64,000 nucleotides of DNA from NCBI RefSeq assembly GCF_022662375.1, contig NZ_JAKNQL010000002.1, positions 124,001 to 188,000 of the forward strand, read 5' to 3'. The stretch comes from Pseudomonas sp. CROZ-RG-20F-R04-15 (GTDB taxonomy: Bacteria; Pseudomonadota; Gammaproteobacteria; Pseudomonadales; Pseudomonadaceae). The position numbers were made by a program, and so were the translations under genes. Positions 53,526 through 64,000 of this stretch are shown here, one piece after another. A model generated the notes under the pieces. That model was not told the DNA's origin. It saw only the letters and a list, made by a program, of their open reading frames with translations, and did not search any database. Position 1 is the first letter of the stretch, and each line of letters opens with the position of its first letter.

Positions 53526-55505
53526 TCACTTGCCGCGAATCAGTTGGCGCAGCGCGAAACGGTTGGGATGACAGGCTTCGGCGACACTTTTGGGCAGCGG
53601 CAGTGGTTCGTTGTCCAGCCAGGCGGCCAGCAGCTCGCCCGATAGCGGTGCGGTGATCAGTCCTCGCGAACCATGGCCGCTGTTGATGTACAGCCCGTCG
53701 AGCCACGGGCAGGCGATGTCCGGCACCTGACGGGCGTCTTTGCTCAGCGCCGCATAAGCGTCGAGGAACGCTTGGCGATCGGCCAGCGGGCCGACAATCG
53801 GCAAATAGTCAGGGCTGGTGCAGCGAAAGGCTGCGCGGCCCTGCAGGTTTTCGACAGGCTGTTCGCTGATTTGCAGACGGGCGACGAGGTCAGTGGAAAT
53901 CTCTTCGAGCATCGCCAGATTGCCAGCGTGTTCAGCGGTGGTCGGTGTCAGGTCATCGCTGGTGAAATCGAAACTGGCGCCGAGGGTGTGTTCGCCCAAA
54001 CGGGCAGGCGCGACGTAGCCTTCGGCACAGACCACTGTGGCCAGCGTCTGACTCGCTGCGGTTTCGGCGAGACGCGTGATCTGCCCGCGAATGCGTTTGA
54101 GCGGCAACTCGGCACTCTGGGCGAAGCGTTTGATCTCGGCAGCACCGGCCAGCACCACGACCGGCGCGCTGGCGAGCAAACGGTCACCGTCCAGCGCTTG
54201 CCACTGACCATCGACTTTACGCAGTTGCAGCGCTTCGCAATGGTTGAGCAGTTCGATGTTCGGCTGCGCCGCTTGCGCCTGACACAGCGCCGGAGGATGC
54301 ACCCAGCCACCTTCGGGATAGTACAAGCCGCCATGGGCCACACCGACACCGGCGCGGGCCTGCGCCTCGGGTTGCTCCAGCCACTGCAACAGATCTTCCG
54401 GGAAGGCTTGCGCCAATTGCGCGTGACGCTCGGCTTCCTTGGCATTGAACGCCAGTTGCAGCACGCCGCAAGCGTCCCAGTCGCTGCCGCGTTGCAGGGA
54501 CTCCAGCAGACGCCGGGTGTAACCGAAACCGCTGACGATCAGTTGCGACAACGCCGTGCCGTGGGCGGACAACTTCAGATACAGCACGCCCTGGGGGTTG
54601 CCCGAGGCTTCTTGCGCCACGGCGTCGTGGCGTTCCAGCAACGTGACCTGCCAGCCGCGTGCGGCCAGGCTGGACGCCGTGGCACATCCGGCCAGACCGG
54701 CGCCGATCACCAGCGCACGCCGCTCACCGACAATCGGGGCAGGGCGGGCGAACCATGGCTTGTCCGGCACTGGCGGTGCAACTTCCGCTGGCCAGCCGAG
54801 AAACTCGCCACGGAGGATTTCCCACTTGTGACCGATGCCCGGCGTGCGCTTCATTTTGAATCCGGCGGCATTCAGCAAACGCCTTACCCAACCGGTACTG
54901 GTGAAGGTGCTGATAGTCGAGCCGGGCGCTGCCAGTCGCGCCAGTTCGACGAACAGTTCGGCAGTCCACATGTCGGGGTTTTTCGCCGGAGCGAAGCCGT
55001 CGAGAAACCACGCGTCAATCTGTGCATCGAGCTGCGGCAGTTGTTCCAGTGCATCGCCGATCAACAGTGTCAACGTCACGCGGCCGTTGGCCAAAGTGAT
55101 GCGCTGAAATCCCTGATGGATCGCCACGTAGTGCCTCAGCAACTGATCGGACAGTGGCTTGAGTTCAGGCCACAAGGCCAGGGCACGGTGCAAATCCGCT
55201 GGGCTCAATGGGTACTTTTCAACACTGACGAAATGCAGCCGCGCACCGGCCATGGCGTGCTGTTCGAACAGCTGCCAGGCGCAGAGAAAGTTCAGCCCGG
55301 TGCCGAACCCGGTTTCGCCGATGACCAGCCGCCCGTGTGCCGGTAACGCGGCAAAGCGCTCGGCCAGACGGTTTTGTTCGAGGAACACATAACGGGTTTC
55401 TTCCAGCCCTGATTTGTCGGAAAAATACACGTCATCGAACACCCGCGAACGCGGGCGTCCCTGATCATCCCAATCGAGTTGGGCGTGGGGCATTACAGGT
55501 TTCAT
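53526..55505 (-). CDS. mnmC: Bifunctional tRNA mnm5s2U biosynthesis protein MnmC
   Basis: Protein of 659 residues that makes mnm5(s2)U at wobble position 34. The N-terminal methyltransferase (about 1-240) shows VIGETGFGTGLNFLCAW and WFLDGFAPAKNPDMW. The C-terminal FAD oxidoreductase (about 265-650) has ALVIGAGLAGCATASSLAARGW and ends INSGHGSRGL. Start 55505 gives the family N-terminus with DVYFSDKSGLEETRYVFLE. Its stop faces the NEL gene stop with three bases between. Confidence 0.95.
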   Translation of the reverse strand: MKPVMPHAQLDWDDQGRPRSRVFDDVYFSDKSGLEETRYVFLEQNRLAERFAALPAHGRLVIGETGFGTGLNFLCAWQLFEQHAMAGARLHFVSVEKYPLSPADLHRALALWPELKPLSDQLLRHYVAIHQGFQRITLANGRVTLTLLIGDALEQLPQLDAQIDAWFLDGFAPAKNPDMWTAELFVELARLAAPGSTISTFTSTGWVRRLLNAAGFKMKRTPGIGHKWEILRGEFLGWPAEVAPPVPDKPWFARPAPIVGERRALVIGAGLAGCATASSLAARGWQVTLLERHDAVAQEASGNPQGVLYLKLSAHGTALSQLIVSGFGYTRRLLESLQRGSDWDACGVLQLAFNAKEAERHAQLAQAFPEDLLQWLEQPEAQARAGVGVAHGGLYYPEGGWVHPPALCQAQAAQPNIELLNHCEALQLRKVDGQWQALDGDRLLASAPVVVLAGAAEIKRFAQSAELPLKRIRGQITRLAETAASQTLATVVCAEGYVAPARLGEHTLGASFDFTSDDLTPTTAEHAGNLAMLEEISTDLVARLQISEQPVENLQGRAAFRCTSPDYLPIVGPLADRQAFLDAYAALSKDARQVPDIACPWLDGLYINSGHGSRGLITAPLSGELLAAWLDNEPLPLPKSVAEACHPNRFALRQLIRGK

Positions 55506-55676
55506 GGCAGGCTCGGCAACGGCAAGGCGGCCATTCTAGCCGATCGCGCAGGCGTTGCTTGATCCATGGCAAGGCTTGCCGCCGCGACTGACGGACAATC
55601 TGCTACCTGCGGGAATTTCTGCGCCGCTGCTGTGCCCAATCCGCTAGTCTTGCTGAATCCTGGAAGGAGCCGTCCC

Positions 55677-57191
55677 ATGTTTGAATCCGCTGAAATCGGT
55701 CACGCCATCGACAAAGAAACCTTTGATGCGGCCGTGCCTGCGCTGCGTGAAGCACTGCTGGAAGCGCAGTTCGAGTTGCAGCAGCAAAAGCGTTTCCCGG
55801 TGATCATCCTGATCAACGGCATCGAAGGCGCGGGCAAGGGCGAGACGGTCAAATTGCTCAACGAGTGGATGGACCCGCGCCTGATCGAAGTGCGCACCTT
55901 CGATCAGCAGACCGATGAAGAGCTGTCGCGGCCACCGGCCTGGCGTTACTGGCGGATGCTTCCGGCCAAGGGGCGCATGGGGATTTTCTTCGGCAACTGG
56001 TACAGCCAGATGCTGCAGGGCAGGGTGCACGGCTTGTTCAAGGATCCGCGTCTGGATCAGGCGATTGCCGGCGCCGAGCGTCTGGAAAAGATGCTCTGCG
56101 ATGAAGGCGCACTGATCTTCAAGTTCTGGTTTCACCTGTCCAAGAAACAGATGAAGGCGCGGCTCAAGGCGCTGGCCGATGACCCGTTGCACAGCTGGCG
56201 CATCAGCCCGCTGGACTGGCAGCAATCGCAAACCTACGACAAGTTCGTCAAATACGGCGAGCGTGTATTGCGCCGCACCAGTCGCGATTACGCGCCTTGG
56301 CATGTCATCGAAGGCATGGATGCCAACTACCGCAGTCTGGCGGTCGGCAAGATTCTGCTCGAAGGTTTGCAAAGCGCGCTGAAACGCCCGGACGTGCATC
56401 CGCACGATGTCAGCGCCGCGCCGCTGGGCACACCGGTCGATCAGTTGAACCTGCTCGACAGCATCGACCTGACCCAGCGTCTGGACAAGAAAGACTACGA
56501 AGAGCAACTGATCACCGAGCAGGCGCGCCTGTCCGGACTGATGCGCGACAAACGCATGCGTCGCCACGCGTTGGTGGCGGTGTTCGAAGGCAACGATGCG
56601 GCAGGCAAGGGCGGGGCGATCCGTCGGGTGGCGGCGGCGCTCGATCCGCGTCAGTACAACATCGTGCCGATTGCCGCGCCGACCGAAGAGGAACGTGCGC
56701 AGCCGTACTTGTGGCGTTTCTGGCGGCACATTCCGGCGCGCGGCAACTTCACCGTGTTCGACCGTTCCTGGTATGGCCGAGTGTTGGTCGAGCGCATCGA
56801 AGGCTTTTGCACACCCGCCGACTGGCTGCGCGCCTATGGCGAGATCAATGATTTCGAAGAGCAACTGGCGGACGCCGGGGTGATCGTCGTCAAGTTCTGG
56901 CTGGCCATCGACAAGGACACGCAGATGGAGCGTTTCCAGGCCCGCGAAGAAATCCCCTTCAAACGCTTCAAGATCACCGAAGACGACTGGCGCAACCGCG
57001 ACAAGTGGGATGACTACCGCGCCGCCGTGGGCGATATGGTCGACCGCACCAGCTCGGAAATCGCCCCGTGGACACTGGTCGAAGCCAATGACAAGCGTTG
57101 GGCCCGGGTGAAGGTGTTGCGCACGATCAACCGCGCACTCGAAGAAGCCTTCGAGAAATCCGACAAGCACGCGAAGAAACACAAGGACTGA
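55677..57191 (+). CDS. pap: Polyphosphate:AMP phosphotransferase (class II PPK2)
   Basis: Enzyme of 504 residues with two tandem PPK2 domains. Domain 1 has Walker A INGIEGAGKGE and domain 2 FEGNDAAGKGGAIRR, followed by Walker B-like FDRSWYGRVLVER. Tandem class II PPK2 such as Pap converts AMP to ADP with polyphosphate. Start 55677 follows GGAAGGAG and excludes a spurious 37-residue extension. Charged C-terminal tail. Transcribed with the thiolase gene downstream or alone. Confidence 0.92.
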   Translation: MFESAEIGHAIDKETFDAAVPALREALLEAQFELQQQKRFPVIILINGIEGAGKGETVKLLNEWMDPRLIEVRTFDQQTDEELSRPPAWRYWRMLPAKGRMGIFFGNWYSQMLQGRVHGLFKDPRLDQAIAGAERLEKMLCDEGALIFKFWFHLSKKQMKARLKALADDPLHSWRISPLDWQQSQTYDKFVKYGERVLRRTSRDYAPWHVIEGMDANYRSLAVGKILLEGLQSALKRPDVHPHDVSAAPLGTPVDQLNLLDSIDLTQRLDKKDYEEQLITEQARLSGLMRDKRMRRHALVAVFEGNDAAGKGGAIRRVAAALDPRQYNIVPIAAPTEEERAQPYLWRFWRHIPARGNFTVFDRSWYGRVLVERIEGFCTPADWLRAYGEINDFEEQLADAGVIVVKFWLAIDKDTQMERFQAREEIPFKRFKITEDDWRNRDKWDDYRAAVGDMVDRTSSEIAPWTLVEANDKRWARVKVLRTINRALEEAFEKSDKHAKKHKD

Positions 57192-57293
57192 GTCGATGGA
57201 CACGCATACGCGGGGTGAATGATTGTCGCGGTCGTTGATGCGGTGGACTTATGCTCGGTCCACTCTCAACCGACAACAACAATGAGGTATGCC

Positions 57294-58478
57294 ATGCGTG
57301 AAGTGGTGATCGTCGACAGCGTACGGACTGGCCTGGCCAAATCCTTTCGCGGCAAGTTCAACCAGACCCGTCCCGATGACATGGCGGCTCATTGCGTCAA
57401 CGCCCTGCTTGAGCGCCACGACATCGACCCGGCCAGTGTCGAGGATTGCATCGTCGGCGCCGGCTCCAACGAAGGCGCGCAGGGCTACAACATCGGCCGT
57501 AACGTCGCGGTGCTCTCGCGTCTGGGCACCGGCACTGCCGGCATGACTCTCAATCGTTTCTGTTCGTCGGGTTTGCAGGCAATTGCGATTGCCGCCAACC
57601 AGATTGCCTCGGGATGCAGCGACATCATCGTTGCCGGCGGCGTTGAGTCGATCAGCCTGACGATGAAAAGCGTCAACACCGATCACCTCATCAATCCGTT
57701 GCTCAAGCAACAATCGCCGGGCATCTATTACACGATGGGCCAGACCGCCGAAATCGTGGCGCGGCGTTATGGCGTCAGCCGCGAAGCGCAGGACCGGTAT
57801 GCGCTGCAAAGTCAGATCCGTACTGCGCAGGCGCAGGCGGCCGGGTTGTTCAACGATGAAATCGTGCCGATGGCGGTGAAATACCGCGTCGAGGACAAGA
57901 ACACTGGCGAGGTGCAGATTCTCGACGGCGTGGTCGAACGCGACGATTGCAATCGTCCGGACACCACTTATGAAAGCCTTGCTGGATTGAAACCGGTGTT
58001 TGCTGAAGACGGTTCGGTGACGGCGGGCAACTCGTCGCAGCTCTCCGACGGTGCCTCGATGACACTGGTGATGAGCCTGGAAAAAGCCCTGCAACTGGGC
58101 CTCAAGCCGAAAGCGTTTTTCCGTGGTTTCACCGTCGCCGGATGCGAACCGGACGAGATGGGCATCGGCCCGGTGTTTTCGGTGCCGAAACTGCTCAAGG
58201 CCAAAGGCTTGCAGGTGGCGGGTATCGATTTGTGGGAGCTGAACGAGGCGTTTGCTTCGCAGTGCCTGTACAGCCGTGACCGGCTGGAGATCGACAACGA
58301 CAAGTACAACGTCAATGGCGGCTCGATTTCGATTGGTCACCCGTTTGGCATGACCGGGTCGCGGCAGGTCGGGCATCTGGTGCGGGAGTTGCAGCGGCGT
58401 AATTTGCGTTATGGGATCGTGACGATGTGTGTGGGCGGGGGGATGGGCGCGACCGGGTTGTTTGAAGCAGTGCGTTAA
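57294..58478 (+). CDS. Thiolase (acetyl-CoA C-acyltransferase)
   Basis: Thiolase of 394 residues. Active-site Cys90 (RFCSSGLQAIA), His in SIGHPFGMTG and Cys379 (TMCVGGGMGA) are all present. It may act in beta-oxidation or in acetoacetyl-CoA metabolism; the sequence does not decide. Start 57294 gives the typical MREVVIVDSVRTGLAKSF. No hydratase/dehydrogenase partner is adjacent, unlike fadBA. Confidence 0.9.
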   Translation: MREVVIVDSVRTGLAKSFRGKFNQTRPDDMAAHCVNALLERHDIDPASVEDCIVGAGSNEGAQGYNIGRNVAVLSRLGTGTAGMTLNRFCSSGLQAIAIAANQIASGCSDIIVAGGVESISLTMKSVNTDHLINPLLKQQSPGIYYTMGQTAEIVARRYGVSREAQDRYALQSQIRTAQAQAAGLFNDEIVPMAVKYRVEDKNTGEVQILDGVVERDDCNRPDTTYESLAGLKPVFAEDGSVTAGNSSQLSDGASMTLVMSLEKALQLGLKPKAFFRGFTVAGCEPDEMGIGPVFSVPKLLKAKGLQVAGIDLWELNEAFASQCLYSRDRLEIDNDKYNVNGGSISIGHPFGMTGSRQVGHLVRELQRRNLRYGIVTMCVGGGMGATGLFEAVR

Positions 58479-58509
58479 CAGCTGAATTTGCGTTGCATGT
58501 TCGGGCCTC

Positions 58510-58598
58510 TTCGCGAGCAAGCTCGCTCCCACATGGGGTAAGGGTGTACATATTTTTCATGTTCACCCCAATCCTGTGGGAGCGAGCCTGCTCGCGAA
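58510..58598. repeat. REP pair, inverted (43-nt spacer)
   Basis: REP units with CCCAC ends inward at 58510-58532 and 58576-58598, after the thiolase gene. Confidence 0.85.
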
Positions 58599-58612
58599 GG
58601 GATCGACCGGGT

Positions 58613-58807
58613 CTACCGGTTGGAATCCAGCAGTTGCATCCGCGCGATATAAGCCTTTATCTCCAGCTCAGCTTTCTCGGCATTCTCAAACGGCCCTTCA
58701 AGGGTATTTTCCCGAGTGCTGAAAAACAGTTCACCATTGACCCAACACACCCGCTCGCTGCGAAAGTGCGTGGCGGGGGCGCTGTCGCGGGCGCGCATTG
58801 CTAACAT
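58613..58807 (-). CDS. DUF6316-type small protein
   Basis: Protein of 64 residues. Start 58807 is set by AGGAG seven bases upstream. The segment RSERVCWVNGELFFSTRENTLEGPF followed by a charged helix (AEKAELEIKAYIARM) fits a small conserved Pseudomonas family I recall as DUF6316. Soluble, function unknown. Confidence 0.75.
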   Translation of the reverse strand: MLAMRARDSAPATHFRSERVCWVNGELFFSTRENTLEGPFENAEKAELEIKAYIARMQLLDSNR

Positions 58808-59017
58808 GATCGGTCTCCTTGGCTGATGCGCTGAAAGGGATCCATTGAGCTTATGCCTGAAGCACTTGACGCGCCCGGCCAGCCGATCAACGGCGCCGCG
58901 TCAATTTAATGCTGCGACCTGCACAGTTTCATTCGCGTCCTGAGCGCAACTGTCCCTGTGTCGCGACCAGTGGCAGGCCTAGAATGAGCGCACTTGTCAG
59001 CAGGCTTTGGGGTTTCC

Positions 59018-59977
59018 ATGCACATTTCATCCGGTCGCTGGGTGTACGGCTTGTTCCTCGCGCTGCTGACCGCGTTTCTGTGGGGCATCCTGCCGATCAA
59101 ACTCAAACAGGTGCTGCTGGTGATGGACCCGGTCACGGTGACCTGGTTTCGTCTGTTGGTTTCCGGTGGTTGTCTGTTCATCTATCTGAGCGCAGTGAAA
59201 CGCCTGCCCAGCCGTAAAGTGCTCGGGCCCAAGGGTGGCTGGCTGGTGCTGATGGCGGTGCTCGGGCTGGTCGGCAACTATGTGTTGTACCTGATGGGCC
59301 TCAATCTGCTCAGCCCCGGCACCGCGCAACTGGTGGTGCAAATGGGCCCGATCATGTTGCTGATCGCCAGTCTGTTTGTCTTCAAGGAGCGTTTCAGTAT
59401 TGGCCAGGGCATTGGTTTGGCGGTGCTGTTGATCGGTTTTGTGCTGTTCTTCAATCAGCGCCTGGCGGAGCTGCTGACCTCGCTGTCGGATTACACCGCA
59501 GGTGTGCTGCTGGTGCTGTTGGCGTCGACGGTGTGGACCTTCTATGCGCTGGGTCAGAAGCAATTGCTGACGGTGTGGAATTCGTTGCAAGTGATGATGG
59601 TGATCTATCTGTTCTGCGCACTGTTGCTGACGCCTTGGGTGCATCCACTGGAAGCGCTGAATTTGAGTCCATTGCAGGGCTGGTTGCTGTTGGCGTGCTG
59701 CATGAACACGCTGATTGCCTACGGCGCGTTCGCTGAGGCGCTGGCGCACTGGGAGGCGTCGCGGGTCAGTGCGACGTTGGCGATTACGCCGTTGGTGACG
59801 TTTGGCGCAGTGGCGATCGCGGCCGGGATCTGGCCCGAGTATGTGCATGCCGAGCAGATCAACGGGCTCGGCTATGGCGGCGCGGTGCTGGTGGTGCTGG
59901 GTTCGGCGCTGGTGGCGTTGGGGCCGTCGTTGATTGCCGGGCTCAAGGCGCGGCGGATGAAGATGGCGGCCAGTTAA
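59018..59977 (+). CDS. EamA/DMT-family transporter
   Basis: Inner-membrane protein of 319 residues with about ten hydrophobic segments in two EamA repeats. Landmarks are ALLTAFLWGILPIKLKQ, LSPGTAQLVVQMGPIMLL and EALAHWEASRVSATLAITPLV. DMT proteins of this kind export amino acids or metabolites; substrate unknown. Start 59018 is where hydrophobic coding begins; the eight-residue longer start lacks support. Confidence 0.87.
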   Translation: MHISSGRWVYGLFLALLTAFLWGILPIKLKQVLLVMDPVTVTWFRLLVSGGCLFIYLSAVKRLPSRKVLGPKGGWLVLMAVLGLVGNYVLYLMGLNLLSPGTAQLVVQMGPIMLLIASLFVFKERFSIGQGIGLAVLLIGFVLFFNQRLAELLTSLSDYTAGVLLVLLASTVWTFYALGQKQLLTVWNSLQVMMVIYLFCALLLTPWVHPLEALNLSPLQGWLLLACCMNTLIAYGAFAEALAHWEASRVSATLAITPLVTFGAVAIAAGIWPEYVHAEQINGLGYGGAVLVVLGSALVALGPSLIAGLKARRMKMAAS

Positions 59978-59992
59978 ACCGCGTCGCTCCCA

Positions 59993-60056
59993 TTCGCGAG
60001 CAGGCTCGCTCCCACAGGGAAGTGCATTCCAATGTGGGAGCGAGCCTGCTCGCGAA
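59993..60056. repeat. REP pair, inverted (short-spacer type)
   Basis: Two REP units with CCCAC ends inward and an 18-nt spacer, between the convergent DMT and fumC genes. Confidence 0.88.
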
Positions 60057-60081
60057 GACGGACTTTCAGGCGCTAGAAAAC

Positions 60082-61476
<1,395 letters not shown>

Positions 61477-61669
61477 CGTGCACACTCCTGTTGGTCTGTT
61501 TGCGCAGTTTAGGCCGGCATCGGCCGTGGTGGTTCCATCGAGCCGATTGTTGACCGGTAAAACCCGGGCAATCAAGCGCGGCAAGGCTCGGGGGTTGAGC
61601 CACGAGGTTTTTTAGGCGCAGAATGGTCGCCCTTGGGGTTTTACCTCGCCTAGCTGAAAAGGAAACTCG

Positions 61670-62185
61670 ATGACTCGTCTTCGTGCCATCTGCACCGCGG
61701 TTGCACTGGTTTGCGCCAGCGGCCAGGTGCTTGCCGATACCGCCAGCCACAACGCCAGTGCTGAAGCGTTCCTGACCCTGGCGCACGCTGACAAGCTGGG
61801 CACTCCGGTGTACATGCAAGTGCAGCAAATGTTCGCTCAGCGTTTTGAACAGACGAAAGCTCCGGAAGCCAAGAAAGCCGTCCTGGAAACCTACCAGGCC
61901 AAGGCCAACGCCGCGCTGGACCAGGCCATTGGTTGGAACAAGCTGAAGCCGGACATGGTCAAGCTCTACACCACTAACTTCAGCGAATCCGAGCTGAAAG
62001 ACCTGGTCGCGTTCTACCAGTCGCCACTGGGCAAGAAAGTTCTGGAAAAAATGCCGCAGCTGACTCAGCAATCGGCCCAGATGACCCAGGCCAAACTGGA
62101 AAGCGCCGTACCGGTCGTCAACAAGCTGCTCGACGACATGACCAAAGAGCTGGCTCCTGCAGTTGCACCGGCCAAGAAGAAGTAA
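61670..62185 (+). CDS. DUF2059 exported protein
   Basis: Protein of 171 residues with a signal peptide ending near QVLADTAS. The helical body (FSESELKDLVAFYQSPLGKKVLEKMP) is the DUF2059 hallmark. Periplasmic; function unknown. Start 61670 follows AAAGGA. It precedes the BolA-like gene by 12 nt, so the two are probably co-transcribed. Confidence 0.87.
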   Translation: MTRLRAICTAVALVCASGQVLADTASHNASAEAFLTLAHADKLGTPVYMQVQQMFAQRFEQTKAPEAKKAVLETYQAKANAALDQAIGWNKLKPDMVKLYTTNFSESELKDLVAFYQSPLGKKVLEKMPQLTQQSAQMTQAKLESAVPVVNKLLDDMTKELAPAVAPAKKK

Positions 62186-62197
62186 GCGGAGTTCGTG

Positions 62198-62497
62198 ATG
62201 ACCATGCAACAACGCATCGAATCGACGCTGGCGCTGCTTCAGCCCGAACATCTGCAAGTGCTGGATGAAAGCCACATGCACAGTCGCGGGTTGCAGACGC
62301 ACTACAAGGCAGTGGTGGTCAGCGCGCAGTTTGACGGCCTGAACCGGGTCAAGCGCCACCAGAAAGTCTACGGCACGCTCGGCGAGCTGATGGGCGAGTT
62401 CCATGCGTTGGCGCTGCACACCTACACCCCGCAGGAATGGGCAGAGATCGGCGCCGCTCCGGCGTCGCCAACCTGTGCCGGCGGCAGCAAGCATTAA
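62198..62497 (+). CDS. BolA-family protein
   Basis: Protein of 99 residues with the BolA fold: IESTLALLQPEHLQVLDESHMHS, HYKAVVVSAQFDGLNRVKRHQKVY and a final LHALALHTYTPQEW-like helix. The conserved His residues of BolA are present. BolA proteins pair with monothiol glutaredoxins in Fe-S handling or act on stress morphology genes. Start ATG 62198 has GGAG upstream; GTG 62195 is possible. Confidence 0.88.
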   Translation: MTMQQRIESTLALLQPEHLQVLDESHMHSRGLQTHYKAVVVSAQFDGLNRVKRHQKVYGTLGELMGEFHALALHTYTPQEWAEIGAAPASPTCAGGSKH

Positions 62498-62523
62498 GCT
62501 TCGGTTTTTTGCTAGAATCCGCA

Positions 62524-62553
62524 ACGCGCCGCTCACCCGGCGCGTTTTTTTTT
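62524..62553 (+). terminator. Intrinsic terminator after the BolA-like gene
   Basis: Stem ACGCGCCG/CGGCGCGT, 6-nt loop, T9 tail. Confidence 0.93.
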
Positions 62554-62599
62554 GAATCCGGTTCACCCTTTGCGAGGGTAGCCACCTGGAGAAATACCC

Positions 62600-63541
62600 A
62601 TGACACAACCGATTGTCGTGGCGGCACTGTATAAGTTCGTCACCCTCGAAGATTACGTCAACCTGCGCGAGCCCTTGCTGCAAGCGATGGTCGACAACGA
62701 AATCAAAGGCACTCTGCTGATCGCCGAAGAAGGCATCAACGGCACGGTCTCCGGCAGCCGCGAAGGCATCGATGGCCTGCTCGCCTGGCTCAAGAATGAC
62801 CCGCGCATGATCGACATCGATCATAAAGAGTCGTATTGCGACGAGCAGCCGTTCTATCGGACCAAAGTCAAACTGAAGAAAGAGATCGTCACCCTCGGTG
62901 TCGAAGGCGTCGACCCGAACAAAAAGGTTGGCACCTACGTTGATCCGCAAGACTGGAACGCGTTGATCAGCGATCCCGAAGTGCTGTTGATCGACACGCG
63001 CAACGATTACGAAGTGTCGATCGGCACCTTCGAAGGCGCCATCGATCCGAAAACCACCAGTTTTCGCGAATTCCCTGATTACATCAAAGAACACTTCAAC
63101 CCGGCCGTGCACAAGAAGGTCGCGATGTTCTGCACCGGTGGCATTCGCTGCGAAAAAGCCTCGAGCTACATGCTCGGCGAAGGCTACGAAGAGGTTTACC
63201 ACCTCAAGGGCGGCATCCTGAAGTACCTCGAAGAGGTGCCGCAGGAAGAGACCAAGTGGCAGGGCGACTGCTTTGTGTTCGACAACCGCGTGACCGTGCG
63301 TCACGACCTCAGCGAAGGCGACTACGATCAATGTCATGCCTGCCGCACACCGGTCAGCGTTGAAGATCGCGCCTCCGAGCATTACGTCGCTGGCATCAGC
63401 TGCCCGCATTGCTGGGACAAACTGAGCGAGAAGACCCGGCGCAGTGCCATCGATCGGCAGAAGCAGATCGAGCTGGCCAAGGCGCGCAACATGCCGCATC
63501 CGATCGGCTACAACTACAAGCAAGCATCCACCGAGGCTTAA
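62600..63541 (+). CDS. trhO: tRNA uridine(34) hydroxylase TrhO (rhodanese domain)
   Basis: Protein of 313 residues with an N-terminal acylphosphatase-like region ([16 protein letters not shown]) and a central rhodanese domain. Its active-site Cys178 lies in [15 protein letters not shown]-terminal Cys-rich part ([20 protein letters not shown]) follows. TrhO (YceA) makes 5-hydroxyuridine at tRNA wobble position 34. Start follows CTGGAG. The truncated DsbA-family gene begins two bases after its stop. Confidence 0.93.
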   Translation: MTQPIVVAALYKFVTLEDYVNLREPLLQAMVDNEIKGTLLIAEEGINGTVSGSREGIDGLLAWLKNDPRMIDIDHKESYCDEQPFYRTKVKLKKEIVTLGVEGVDPNKKVGTYVDPQDWNALISDPEVLLIDTRNDYEVSIGTFEGAIDPKTTSFREFPDYIKEHFNPAVHKKVAMFCTGGIRCEKASSYMLGEGYEEVYHLKGGILKYLEEVPQEETKWQGDCFVFDNRVTVRHDLSEGDYDQCHACRTPVSVEDRASEHYVAGISCPHCWDKLSEKTRRSAIDRQKQIELAKARNMPHPIGYNYKQASTEA

Positions 63542-63543
63542 TC

Positions 63544-64000
63544 ATGTCTGCACGCCTGCTCTATGTGATGGACCCGATGTGTTCGTGGTGCTGGGGTTTC
63601 GCTCCGGTGGCCAAGGCCTTGGTCGAGCAGGCGCAAGCAGCTGGAGTCGAGCTGCATCTGGTGGTCGGTGGTTTGCGCACCGGCAGTGGCTCGGCGCTGG
63701 AGCCGACCACGCGTCGCTACATTCTTGAACACTGGCAAGCGGTCACCGAGGCCACCGGTCAGCCGTTCAAGTTCGACGGCGCGTTGCCCGACGGTTTTGT
63801 CTACGACACCGAACCGGCCTGCCGGGCGATCGTTACTGCGCGCAGTCTGGCGCCGGATTGCGCGTGGACACTGGTCGGACTGATCCAGCAGGCGTTTTAC
63901 GCCGAAGGTCGCGATGTCACCCAGGCCAGCGTGCTGGTGGAACTGGCCGAGCAGGCCGGCGTGCCGCGTATCGAATTCGCGGCGCTGTTCGACCGTGCCG
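63544..64000 (+). CDS. DsbA-family thioredoxin-fold protein (3'-truncated by window)
   Basis: The first 152 residues are visible; the frame is open at the window end. The thioredoxin-like active site is CSWC in YVMDPMCSWCWGFAPV, with no signal peptide, so it is a cytoplasmic DsbA/FrnE-type oxidoreductase. It is adjacent to trhO with a two-base gap, so the two are co-transcribed. Redox substrate unknown. Confidence 0.88.
   Translation, partial: MSARLLYVMDPMCSWCWGFAPVAKALVEQAQAAGVELHLVVGGLRTGSGSALEPTTRRYILEHWQAVTEATGQPFKFDGALPDGFVYDTEPACRAIVTARSLAPDCAWTLVGLIQQAFYAEGRDVTQASVLVELAEQAGVPRIEFAALFDRA

Noticed and set aside
754..60056. Repeated GTGGGAGCGAGC units as a CRISPR array
   Set aside because: The units are scattered over the whole window in inverted pairs between genes, not tandem direct repeats with unique spacers.

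Overview
The window is chromosomal DNA of a Pseudomonas, most likely of the P. fluorescens group. The support is GC-rich coding with G/C-ending codons, many paired REP elements built on GTGGGAGCGAGC...GCTCGCGAA, and typical pseudomonad neighbourhoods: etfBA divergent from ETF-QO, the NAGGN osmolyte operon, Pap/PPK2, a third CsrA-type regulator, and FumC. No rRNA, tRNA, CRISPR array or insertion-sequence transposase was seen.

Layout. 1-2100: end of moaA, a DUF4823 lipoprotein and a DUF1285 protein. 2230-8835: a sugar locus with a FadR/GntR regulator, SMP-30 lactonase, SDR dehydrogenase and an AraFGH-type ABC importer. 8833-9061: a MITE-like element with long terminal inverted repeats. 9131-13430: a GntR regulator, ADP-ribosylglycohydrolase-family protein, NCS1 permease and PfkB kinase, matching the logic of E. 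coli yegTUVW. 13553-17386: small stress-type proteins, an MFS transporter, an HD phosphohydrolase and a GNAT. 17546-20110: a low-GC type VI secretion cargo island (unknown protein, PAAR tip, Ser-Asp-His lipase, lipoprotein immunity candidate, coding debris). 20210-25489: dgoK-dgoA-dgoD-dgoT plus an IclR regulator. 25486-27621: zinc alcohol dehydrogenase divergent from an AraC regulator. 27806-31702: ETF-QO divergent from etfBA with a PsrA-type box between. 31784-41737: envelope lipoproteins, a MocR regulator, small proteins, a START protein, an LtaS-like sulfatase, an SDR, YnfA, an RsmI-like CsrA paralogue and YheU. 41908-46776: the NAGGN osmoprotectant operon. 46886-53522: two divergent paralogous DUF6543 toxin-type proteins, the larger ending in LRRs and an NEL E3 ubiquitin-ligase domain. 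53526-64000: mnmC, pap, thiolase, DMT transporter, fumC, DUF2059, BolA-like, trhO and a truncated DsbA-family gene.

How it works together. The two sugar regions look like one D-galactose pathway (import, oxidation, lactone hydrolysis, dehydration, phosphorylation, aldol cleavage) split by about 11 kb of unrelated genes. The link is visible in the DNA. A 38-nt block with a TCCCAAAATATGGGA palindrome, followed by matching -35/-10 elements and a matching ribosome-binding region, stands before both dgoK and the SDR gene. Before the SDR gene it drives a 54-codon leader ORF that reads through an intrinsic terminator and stops over the SDR start codon, a plausible attenuator. A second operator shared by the FadR-type gene and araF links the remaining genes.

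Other points of interest are the T6SS cargo island, the NEL/DUF6543 pair, a 19-nt insert found in two unrelated REP families, and a hairpin that overlaps the ribosome-binding site of the RsmI-like gene.
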